Source: Bathymodiolus platifrons methanotrophic gill symbiont
GTDB lineage: Bacteria > Pseudomonadota > Gammaproteobacteria > Methylococcales > Methylomonadaceae
Assembly (NCBI RefSeq): GCF_002189065.1
Contig: NZ_BDMN01000007.1
Span: forward strand, 1-42,234
DNA length: 42,234 nt
Reading direction: 5' to 3'
In this document: positions 35,603-42,234 of the stretch, piece by piece
Position numbering within the stretch: position 1 is the first letter of the stretch
Layout: every line of letters begins with the position of its first letter
Translations under genes and position numbers: made by a program
The notes under the pieces: model-generated
The model's database searches: none
Seen by the model: only the letters and a program-made list of their open reading frames with translations
Told to the model about the DNA's origin: nothing

Positions 35603-36235
35603 ATAAGCTTTTATTACTTGCCTTATGCTTATCTCTGGTCGCTTGTAACTACCCAGGTATGCAACAACGTCTGGCAACAGGTAAAGACTTAAGCTTCCAG
35701 CGCAGTAAAGGCAACTGCCTTGCCTGCCATGTTATTGAGGATGGTGAAGACCCAGGCAATATCGGCCCTGCCTTGGTCAACATACAGGAAAAGTATCGTT
35801 CCAGACAACAACTCAAGGACATTATCTGGGATGCCACCCAGTTTAATGCCAACGCTTAAAATCAGGGAAACGGAGCCTAAGCGGAGTGATGATTTTTAGT
35901 CCCTGGTAGGCGACAGGGCAATTCGCTGATCCGAAGTGCGCTAGTAGCGCGCGAGGGAGGCAAGAATTGCATTCCGAATAGCCGTCCAGCCATTTGAGGT
36001 AGTCTTAACGGAGCAGGGTTTTGTGCGTAGTTGAGACGGACGCAGGGCGACCAGGGCATCTCCCATTCGTTGCGTAGGCGAATGAATGTTGGTGACAGGA
36101 GTCCCAGAATGTTGTGAGGTAGCATGGCGCGCCTGTACCAGCATGCCTCCCTTTGGCAGAAATAAAAGTCTAACTACGGAAGAACTAAACCTTGTCCTTG
36201 ATTATATCTGGTCGATAGATAGCCCAGCACGGTAG
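35599..36235 (+). pseudogene. soxX: SoxX-type c-type cytochrome, split by a 283-nt structured element
   Basis: The first part (35599-35853) begins with a lipoprotein-like signal (LCLSLVACN), then has the heme-c motif CLACH and the SoxX-typical PGNIGPALV...QLKDIIWDATQFNAN. It runs into a stop two codons inside the element. After the element, 36137-36232 reads TSMPPFGRNKSLTTEELNLVLDYIW and ends at TAG 36233-36235, exactly the missing SoxX C-terminus. The Met of MPPFG is the likely axial heme ligand, so the truncated protein should not work. Removing about 283 nt restores one frame of 117 residues. SoxX partners SoxA in thiosulfate oxidation; no soxA is in the window. Confidence 0.8.
35854..36136 (+). 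repeat. Structured element, copy 2, inserted in soxX
   Basis: Same block order and orientation as copy 1. Pairings here are AAAATC/GATTTT around 35858-35896, GCAATTC/GAATTGC (35918-35924/35964-35970), CGTCC/GGACG (35983-35987/36038-36042), GTCTTAAC/GTTGAGAC (36002-36009/36030-36037, one G-U), CTCC/GGAG (36060-36063/36098-36101) and CATTCG/CGAATG (36064-36069/36079-36084). The borders are set by the soxX reading frame and may shift by a few bases. No clear target-site duplication is visible. No protein is encoded. Confidence 0.72.
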
Positions 36236-36281
36236 TTGCTGTTCTTTATTCTAAATATCAGGAACGTTTATTAGTACAATC

Positions 36282-37082
36282 CTACTCCATATATCCATAG
36301 CCACCACCGCCAGGTGTTTTAATAATTAAGCTATCGCCTGCTTGCATGTTAATTTCGGCGCAACCACCTAATTCAACCACATCTCCGTTATAACGCAGTA
36401 TTGAATTATGCCCTGTGCTGCCCGCTAAACCACCGCGCAAACCAAAGCCAGGCTTTAAGCGGTGACTGGATAAAATACTTACGGTCATAGAATCTAAAAA
36501 TCTTATTTTTCTAATCACACCATTACCACCATGATGCTTGCCATTACCACCACTATTTTTACGTATGCAGAATTCTTCTAATACTACTGGAAAACGCCAT
36601 TCTAAAACTTCCGGATCAGTAATTCTGGAATTAGTCATATGAGTATGAACTGCATCACATCCGTCAAAATCAGCACTAGCGCCTGCACCACCGCAGATAG
36701 TTTCGTAATACTGGCAATAATCCTCATTGCCAAAGGTTACATTATTCATGGTCCCTTGTGAAGCTGCTAAAACACCTAAAGCACCATACAAACAATCAAC
36801 AATATATTGAGAGGTTTCCACATTACCCGCCACTACCGCAGCAGGATACTCTGGATTTAGTATTGGGTTTTTTGGAATAATGATTTTTATAGGTTGCAAA
36901 CAGCCTGCGTTTAAAGGAATATCGTCTTTAACTAAAGTGCGAAAAACATATAATACCGCGGCCTTACAAACAGCAGCAGGCGCATTGAAGTTGCTAGATA
37001 ATTGCTTACTCGTCCCAGTGAAGTCAATAGTTGCTGTTCTTTGTTTTTGATTTATTTTTATAGAAACGACAATTGTAACTAC
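36282..37082 (-). pseudogene. Hydantoinase B/5-oxoprolinase family protein, C-terminal remnant
   Basis: An open frame of 266 residues, with a TGA at 37083-37085 and no start at its upstream end. It contains the HyuB core: ATIDFTGTSKQLSSNFNAPAAV, IPLNAGCLQPI, PEYPAAVVAGNVETSQ, GGAGASADFDG, HMTNSRITDPEVLEWRFP, RKNSGGNGKHHGGNG and a final TPGGGGYG. Complete proteins are about 500 (HyuB) to 1200 residues (fused oxoprolinase), so the upstream part is gone. The remaining sequence is well preserved, suggesting a recent loss. The IS island starts about 250 bp upstream, and rearrangement there is the likely cause. Confidence 0.85.
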
Positions 37083-37333
37083 TCAGCGTAATTTACAGTT
37101 GGATAAAATTATAAAGAAAAATCTTAGCTATTGTTGCTTTCAATGGAAACACTGATGATAAACATGGCAAAACCACCTAAAATAAACCTCGATACACCAG
37201 CATTGTGTATTTCAGCTACTCAATAATTGGGAAACTTCAGCTAAAGATATTTATTCCGCGCTCAAATTACTGTAATCCAAAAGGTTTATGAAATTACAAA
37301 TTTATGATTCTAAATCTTGACTATAAACTCTTA
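37083..37333. other. AT-rich junction between the HyuB remnant and the IS island
   Basis: About 250 bp with no frame longer than about 30 codons that I can support. Short frames such as MAKPPKINLDTPALC are not recognised. It may be remains of another mobile element. Confidence 0.35.
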
Positions 37334-39668
37334 GCATGAGAGTATAGAGGTGACTAAAATTAATCTGCCCACTTCACTCAACCATGACCAAAACTGTCAC
37401 CTCTACGCTCACTCTATCTGGCCGCAAATTTTCTAAAAAAGAACTCATTGGCATTCAACAAACCATCAAAACATTTCCAAACCTGAGCCTGACCGAATTG
37501 GCTCAGACTATTTGTGAGCACCTGAGCTGGACAACGGCACAGAGCCGCAATAAGCATAATGCGTGTCTTGATGCCTTAGAAAAACTCGAAAAACTGGGAT
37601 TAGTCGAGTTGCCGAGCAAACGTCCGCAAAAAAAGCGGGAAAGCAAGAAAGTTGTCTGGACTGAACAGTCACAGGCGAAGCCAGATATAGATAGCTCATT
37701 GGCAGAACTGGGCAGCATCACGCTCAAAGTGGTCACGGATAAAGCTGAGGTCACTTTGTGGAATGAATATGTCGATCGGCATCACTACCTGAGCTATAAA
37801 CATCCTATTGGTGCAGCACTCAAGTATTTTATTATGTCGGATCATCCGCAACCACAGGTTCTGGGCTGTTTGTTGTTTTCAGCCTCTGTCTGGCATCTGG
37901 CTGATCGTGATCAGTGGATAGAGTGGGATAAAAAAGATCGTGAAAAGCGTTTAAATCTCGTCATCAACAATAACCGCTTCCTGATTTTTCCCTGGATCAA
38001 TGTACCTAACCTGGCGAGTAAGGCACTTGCTCTGGTTACGAAACAAATCCGTAATGACTGGCAGACGGCACACGGATATCGTCCGGTATTGATCGAGACC
38101 TTTGTCGATGATAGTCAATACCTGGGAACTTGCTATCAGGCAGCGAACTGGGAATGTATCGGTAAGAGCAGTGGCAAAGACTGGCAGGACAAAGTAGATG
38201 AGAACAATAGATCAGGCAGTGTTAAGTCAATCTGGGTCACACCCCTGCACAAGCATTTCAGAGCGATTTTAAAAAATCAGCAACCCGCTAAAGCTCAGGT
38301 CGATCTAGATGAGTCCTTTGTGAATTTATGGGGCAAAGTGGTGATGATCATATCAGATGTTGCCCAGGAATTTGATGCAAAATGGCAGAAGCGCAAACGT
38401 GTTATTGACTCATTATTATTGGTTTTTTTGATTTTTCGGTTGGTATTTTCTAAAAACAGTCAGGGCTATGGGACGACCATTGAGGAGTTCTGGCACAATT
38501 GCCTCAGAATGAAGTTCCCTTTACCTCAAAAGAAACCCATTTCTGCCTCGTCTTTTTCGGATGCCCGTAAAAAACTGGATGAAAATATCTTTAAGGTTTT
38601 AAACCAGCGCATCATTGCAGCCCACGACACACTGGCTGAGCCGGATAATCAGTCTCAGCGCTGGCTCAATCATCGACTATTTGCAGTGGACGGTAGTAAA
38701 CTCAACCTACCACGTGAACTCATTGATCATCATTACCGGACGCCTTCAAAAGATGCCTATTACCCACAAGGATTACTAAGCTGCCTCTACCAGCTAAAAT
38801 CAAAGATCCCTTATGATTTTGATCTGGTGAATCATGGCAATGAAAGACAGTGCGCACTGGCGCATTTAAAAAACCTCACGACAGGTGATGTCGTGGTTTA
38901 CGATCGCGGCTACTTTTCCTACGCCATGTTGTATTATCATATGCAAATGGGCGTGCATCCCGTTTTTCGCCTGCAGAAAAACACCTTTAAGGCGATTGAT
39001 GATTTTAGAAACAGCACACAGACCGATCAAATTATCACACTCTTACCCACTAAAGAGACTCAGCGTGACATTCGCAAACAATATCCGGATATCCAGTTCA
39101 AAGCGCTCACCATCAGACTGATTAAATATACACTGGAGGGCAAGACCTACTGTATCGGCACAACATTGCTTGACGAACGATACACGATTGACGCATTAAA
39201 AGAGGTCTATCACGCCCGCTGGGGAATTGAAGAGCTGTATAAAATCAGTAAAAATATGATTGTGGTCGATGACTTCCATGGCCGAAGTGAGCGTACCGTA
39301 AAACAGGAATTGTTTGCCCATTTTGTACTGATCACCATGAGTAGACTCTGTACCAATGAATCTGAAAACTTATTAAATAGTCTGTTAAATCTGCAACCAG
39401 ACGAAATGGATCCGAAACAAACAATACAGGCAAACTTTAAAAATAGCCTGGCAACCATGTCGAGGCATCTGGAAGATATCATGTTTGTTCCGGCACGCTG
39501 TATCAAAAAAGTGATGGATGACATTGTCAGCTCTATTTCACGAAATCATCAAAAGCTCAGACCGGGTCGATCCTATATTAGGAAATCCAAAAAGCCTGTG
39601 AACAAATGGCGGGGGTGTGAATCGACGGCCTAATGTAGAGTTGAAATGGGTAAAGTGATTTCTCATGC
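37334..39668 (+). mobile_element. IS4-family-like insertion sequence carrying a DruA-domain fusion
   Basis: The boundaries are tentative: GCATGAGA (37334-37341) and its reverse complement TCTCATGC (39661-39668) flank the transposase gene. The match between the ends is short, and inner sequence agrees only in patches, such as CCCA.TTCA. On the right, IS21 istA sequence resumes by 39683, which supports an IS end between 39634 and 39683. No target duplication was identified. Confidence 0.5.
37384..39633 (+). CDS. Fusion transposase: DruA-like (DUF4338) domain plus IS4 DDE domain
   Basis: 749 residues. The N-terminal part (about 1-300) carries features of the DruA/DUF4338 family: a small helical start, then [61 protein letters not shown] and [23 protein letters not shown]. 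The second part (about 330-735) is an IS4-type DDE transposase with Asp436 (AVDGS), Asp507 (YDRGYF) and Glu616. Y609-x2-R612-x3-E616-x6-K623 fits the IS4 Y-(2)-R-(3)-E-(6)-K signature exactly. The frame is intact. DruA is known from Druantia anti-phage systems, but no other Druantia gene is here, so transposition is the main role inferred. Confidence 0.82.
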   Translation: MTKTVTSTLTLSGRKFSKKELIGIQQTIKTFPNLSLTELAQTICEHLSWTTAQSRNKHNACLDALEKLEKLGLVELPSKRPQKKRESKKVVWTEQSQAKPDIDSSLAELGSITLKVVTDKAEVTLWNEYVDRHHYLSYKHPIGAALKYFIMSDHPQPQVLGCLLFSASVWHLADRDQWIEWDKKDREKRLNLVINNNRFLIFPWINVPNLASKALALVTKQIRNDWQTAHGYRPVLIETFVDDSQYLGTCYQAANWECIGKSSGKDWQDKVDENNRSGSVKSIWVTPLHKHFRAILKNQQPAKAQVDLDESFVNLWGKVVMIISDVAQEFDAKWQKRKRVIDSLLLVFLIFRLVFSKNSQGYGTTIEEFWHNCLRMKFPLPQKKPISASSFSDARKKLDENIFKVLNQRIIAAHDTLAEPDNQSQRWLNHRLFAVDGSKLNLPRELIDHHYRTPSKDAYYPQGLLSCLYQLKSKIPYDFDLVNHGNERQCALAHLKNLTTGDVVVYDRGYFSYAMLYYHMQMGVHPVFRLQKNTFKAIDDFRNSTQTDQIITLLPTKETQRDIRKQYPDIQFKALTIRLIKYTLEGKTYCIGTTLLDERYTIDALKEVYHARWGIEELYKISKNMIVVDDFHGRSERTVKQELFAHFVLITMSRLCTNESENLLNSLLNLQPDEMDPKQTIQANFKNSLATMSRHLEDIMFVPARCIKKVMDDIVSSISRNHQKLRPGRSYIRKSKKPVNKWRGCESTA

Positions 39669-39682
39669 GATTGCATTCGTGC

Positions 39683-39818
39683 ATTGCCGCGATAGACAGC
39701 AACGGGTCTGGGCTCATAATGATAATAGCTGGCAAATTCTAATAACTGTGGATTAAAGCGTATGCTATCGCCTTGTCGCTCCAGTACGGCACTTTTGAGG
39801 TTGTCATATAAAAGAACC
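39683..39818 (-). pseudogene. IS21 family IstA transposase remnant
   Basis: A minus-strand frame reads [21 protein letters not shown], then [24 protein letters not shown], the conserved late catalytic-domain stretch of IstA (LYDNLKSAV...PVAxxRGNEKGRVE). Only about 45 codons remain. On one side it ends where the IS4-like element begins; on the other it is cut exactly at the terminal repeat of the next IS. It marks an older IS21 copy invaded or deleted by both. Confidence 0.75.
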
Positions 39819-39843
39819 TTCAGAGCACCTGATCTCGGGGAAT

Positions 39844-41538
39844 TTACTTTGATCCCAGTTTAAAGATCATCCTTAAATTAGTTCGCGGAAACTTTGTTTC
39901 TGTGCTATTGAGTTCATCGCATAATTTTTGTATCGCGACATCATAACTTCGATTGGCCAAATGATGTAATTTCACCGTTAATGTGCCTTGCTCATGATCT
40001 GGAATCAGGTCTGCCTCACTACTATAAATTGCCCGTAACAGACTACGAACTTCATCAGGACGCGAGAGCGTTTCTCGCAACAAATTGGCCATTGCCGTTT
40101 CAGCTCGATAGGCAATCATTTTGATCGTATCAATGAAATGTTTACTTTTGGTGCTGAGTTGCTGAAATTGCTCCTCTTCGGGTAAGTCTTTCACTTTAAG
40201 GTAATGTGGCGTTTGTTTGCGCTTTTCTTTGAGTGTTTTAATTTGCACCTGAAAGGCTTCTATTTCTTCCTGGCAGATTGTCTTTTTTTGCAAGAAGGGC
40301 TCGACTTTATCGGGCTCAATAGGCGCATCCAGCGTTAATGTTGCAAACCTGGCAAGCAGACGATTTAGTTTTCCCTGGCTGGATCTTATTTGGCTATCCA
40401 GTCGACGATATTCTGGATTAACCACCTTTACGGACTCGGAAACAGGTTCTATACAATAGTCCACCAGCTTATCTAATCCAAAGTGTTCACGGCAATACTT
40501 GAAGAAGTTCTCCTGAGACCATCGGGCAAACATGGCAACGGCTAGCGGGATCATTTCTGAGCGATAGTCGGTTCCAATAATGCTGGTCTGGTGTCCCTTT
40601 TGAGAAAGTTTACGTATTTCACGTACCCAGAGTCCATTACTTAAACAGTGGCCTCGTTCAGCGAGGTTAAGTTGTGTTTGCTCGCCAGAAGAGAGCGTGA
40701 CCGCATAGGGTAAAAACTCTTCTTCCGGCCAGTTTTCTCCCGGATATTTATGATAGGTTAAACAGGCGACGCGCTGTGCTTTCATGCGTTTAAAAAAAGG
40801 CGGACTGTAAGACTCTCTGTCACACACCAGTGTAAACCGATGCAATAGCGGATCGGACTTTAGTTCTTCGGCATTAACAAAAGTGGGAAGCCTTTTTTCG
40901 AGTTGCGGCAGAATGTCATTTTCAATGACCTTGATCATGCCCGGATCGACTGCTTTGTTAATGACCATGAAGGGCTGTCCATCCATCGCATTGACCCAGT
41001 AATCCGTGGTTGCCCGCAAACAGAGTTTTTGTCGGGCAACGTGGTGACGCGGAAGTTTGGTTTGTTGTCCATTGTAAACCCGGACATGACCATCAATATA
41101 AAGGATACTTGCCTGTTCTGGTGCGCTCTGCATCCATTCTTTACAGAGTGCTTCACTCCATTGCTGTGGACCTTCATCTTGTGTGAGTTGTTTGATTTTA
41201 CTCCGCAGGGTGCGGACTTCTGGAATGCGATCCAGACCAATCAGTTTGCCCCATTCTCCTGGCGCACTATAGCGCAGAGATTCAATGGACTTTACCCGAA
41301 CAAGTGCGATAAAGGCCAGTATGATGAGCAGGCTGTCTAATCCATAATAGCCTTTGCTGAGTTTAAAAAAGTTTTCGCTGTATTTTAGTAACCCAGTCAC
41401 TAATAAAGCGGGCAATGCGAATAAAACACCGCCTTTAGGAACATCTTGCAGGGCTTGAAAATCAGGGACAACCGGTTCCTCTAATTGCCCAATACTGGCA
41501 GCCAGGCGAGCATCGACATTCCGAGTTCCCATCCCCAT
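39844..41538 (-). CDS. DDE transposase (downstream ORF of a two-ORF IS)
   Basis: 564 residues from the first ATG, although it is probably translated as a fusion with the upstream HTH ORF. The N-terminal [16 protein letters not shown] is followed by a hydrophobic stretch (residues 36-80) common in this transposase group. The catalytic acidic residues are likely Asp139 ([10 protein letters not shown]), Asp230 (LVCDRES) and Glu333 ([11 protein letters not shown]). A charged coiled-coil-like segment lies at about 375-465. The reading frame is intact to the stop near the left terminal repeat. Confidence 0.8.
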   Translation of the reverse strand: MGMGTRNVDARLAASIGQLEEPVVPDFQALQDVPKGGVLFALPALLVTGLLKYSENFFKLSKGYYGLDSLLIILAFIALVRVKSIESLRYSAPGEWGKLIGLDRIPEVRTLRSKIKQLTQDEGPQQWSEALCKEWMQSAPEQASILYIDGHVRVYNGQQTKLPRHHVARQKLCLRATTDYWVNAMDGQPFMVINKAVDPGMIKVIENDILPQLEKRLPTFVNAEELKSDPLLHRFTLVCDRESYSPPFFKRMKAQRVACLTYHKYPGENWPEEEFLPYAVTLSSGEQTQLNLAERGHCLSNGLWVREIRKLSQKGHQTSIIGTDYRSEMIPLAVAMFARWSQENFFKYCREHFGLDKLVDYCIEPVSESVKVVNPEYRRLDSQIRSSQGKLNRLLARFATLTLDAPIEPDKVEPFLQKKTICQEEIEAFQVQIKTLKEKRKQTPHYLKVKDLPEEEQFQQLSTKSKHFIDTIKMIAYRAETAMANLLRETLSRPDEVRSLLRAIYSSEADLIPDHEQGTLTVKLHHLANRSYDVAIQKLCDELNSTETKFPRTNLRMIFKLGSK

Positions 41539-41572
41539 AGGCGCTGCATTATCTTGCCCACTGCGCTCACTT

Positions 41573-42043
41573 TTAGTGCTTAATATTCTTTTTTTTTATG
41601 TTGTGCAAGCGACCCGTACGAATTGCTTTGCTGAAGGTATCGCGTTTTATGCCTAACTGATCGGCCACATCACAGGGTTCTTGCCCTTCGTTTAAATATT
41701 GCTGGGCTTTCAGTAATACATCATCTGTCAAAACAGCCGTTCCTCGCGTTTTTTTCTCAGCATAAAATCCTTGTACACCCTCCTCCTGATAGAGTTTAAC
41801 TGCACGTTTAACACTGATGGGCGTTACACCAAAAGCACGGACGATATCCATTTGTTTGACATAACCGTTGATATAGAACTGTGCGGTAATCATTTTGAAC
41901 GAAGCAGCATCATTCTCGTTATGTGTAAAAACGGGTAAAGAACCATAGAAATAGGTCACACTGCCATCTCGCTTTTCAAAAGCTAAATCATGGGTTACTT
42001 CTGTCGAACCCTCTGGAAACATAGGAAGTTGTCGCTGAGCCAT
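41573..42043 (-). CDS. Helix-turn-helix upstream ORF of the two-ORF IS
   Basis: 156 residues. The middle (QMDIVRAFGVTPISVKRAVKLYQEEG) and the end (CDVADQLGIKRDTFSKAIRTGRL) are two helix-turn-helix segments of the type found at transposase N-termini, and likely bind the terminal repeats. It ends in a Lys run encoded by the A9 tract. By itself it could repress transposition. The 173 bp between its start and the right terminal repeat should contain the promoter, though I identified no clear hexamers. Confidence 0.78.
   Translation of the reverse strand: MAQRQLPMFPEGSTEVTHDLAFEKRDGSVTYFYGSLPVFTHNENDAASFKMITAQFYINGYVKQMDIVRAFGVTPISVKRAVKLYQEEGVQGFYAEKKTRGTAVLTDDVLLKAQQYLNEGQEPCDVADQLGIKRDTFSKAIRTGRLHNIKKKNIKH
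41589..41597 (-). other. A9 slippery run joining the HTH and DDE ORFs
   Basis: Nine T on plus are nine A in the mRNA. The HTH frame ends 5 codons later, with its stop at 41573-41575. Reading one base fewer (or slipping by +1) opens [23 protein letters not shown], which runs straight into the DDE ORF with no stop. Frameshifting or transcript slippage would therefore give one HTH-DDE transposase. Confidence 0.6.
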
Positions 42044-42234
42044 TAGTTTTTTCCGGCAAGTGTAGTCTCGGTTAGTCTACGAATAATGTAAAAAGGGTAT
42101 CATTACAAAATCAGAGGGATATGAAAAGAGTTACTTGAATTTCATGGGCAAAAAGTTTGTTATTCGTTGATTTTAATGTAATTTAATACTTAACTGGGGG
42201 GATTTATGTAAAGGTAGAGGTCAGGTGCTCTGAA

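Larger units (their letters stand above)
39819..42234 (-). mobile_element. Two-ORF insertion sequence with 18-bp terminal inverted repeats
   Basis: The left end TTCAGAGCACCTGATCTC (39819-39836) and right end GAGGTCAGGTGCTCTGAA (42217-42234) are inverted repeats with one mismatch, giving 2416 bp. The right repeat ends at the last base of the window. The DDE gene stops 7 bp inside the left repeat. Inside are an HTH ORF and a DDE ORF in different frames on the minus strand. I do not recognise the exact ISfinder family (ISNCY-type by default). Confidence 0.85.

Noticed and set aside
35877-36144. Minus-strand frames of 82 and 67 codons inside copy 2 of the element
   Set aside because: They are not conserved in copy 1 and their bases are explained by the paired stems.
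37384-39633. A Druantia defence locus
   Set aside because: Only a DruA-like domain is present. There is no DruE-type helicase or other Druantia gene nearby, and the domain is fused to a transposase.
40903-41340. Plus-strand 145-codon frame opposite the DDE transposase
   Set aside because: Antisense of a clear transposase, with no ribosome site or family features.

Overview
The window is a chromosomal segment from a low-GC (roughly 40%) gammaproteobacterium. Supporting evidence is the EF-P lysylation set epmA/efp/epmB, a complete Na+-NQR operon with nqrM and apbE, BamA, RuvB, UvrD, CysM and a glycogen gene set. An interrupted soxX points to a sulfur-oxidising relative (Thiotrichales, Chromatiales or Methylococcales type), but I cannot name a genus. 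No rRNA, tRNA or CRISPR array was seen.

Layout. 1-655: edge of an ISAzo13-type insertion sequence and a PIN/VapC remnant. 912-2510: an SDR oxidoreductase and a BASS transporter. 2646-5012: bamA without its usual neighbours, followed by a tandemly duplicated GC-rich hairpin repeat (5078-5460). 5534-8239: efp-epmA and divergent epmB. 8352-9341: two small genes, one with a galactose-binding-like fold and one CBS-pair protein. 9405-16672: nqrABCDEF, then apbE and nqrM beyond a terminator hairpin. 16935-20698: Uma2 nuclease-like protein, uvrD and a DUF2892 membrane protein. 20945-22390: a damaged stretch with a structured repeat, a 5'-truncated Dabb-domain gene and a doubly frameshifted dienelactone hydrolase. 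22612-25116: an unknown gene, ruvB and cysM. 25513-33682: glycogen/maltodextrin cluster (malQ, GH57, glgC on minus; glgB, glgA on plus). 33762-36235: lipoprotein, thiD, thiE and interrupted soxX. 36282-37082: 3' remnant of a hydantoinase B/oxoprolinase gene. 37334-42234: nested insertion-sequence island with a DruA-domain/IS4 fusion transposase, an IS21 istA remnant, and a two-ORF IS whose right terminal repeat is the last base of the window.

How the genes work together. NqrA-F form the Na+-pumping NADH:quinone oxidoreductase. ApbE attaches FMN to NqrB and NqrC, and NqrM helps assemble the Fe-S site of NqrD/E. EpmB makes beta-lysine, EpmA transfers it to Lys34 of EF-P, and EF-P relieves ribosome stalling on proline-rich stretches. 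GlgC, GlgA and GlgB build glycogen; MalQ and the GH57 enzyme remodel alpha-glucans.

The most unusual signal is a roughly 280-300 bp structured element present twice (21020-21316 and 35854-36136). The copies share short conserved blocks, while the hairpins between the blocks differ in sequence but stay paired, which suggests selection on a folded RNA or single-stranded DNA. The second copy splits soxX between its heme-binding CxxCH and the Met-Pro-Pro-Phe-Gly segment carrying the likely axial Met, and removing about 283 nt restores the frame. The window also carries at least five other families of small palindromic repeats and poly-A frameshift sites in two transposases.
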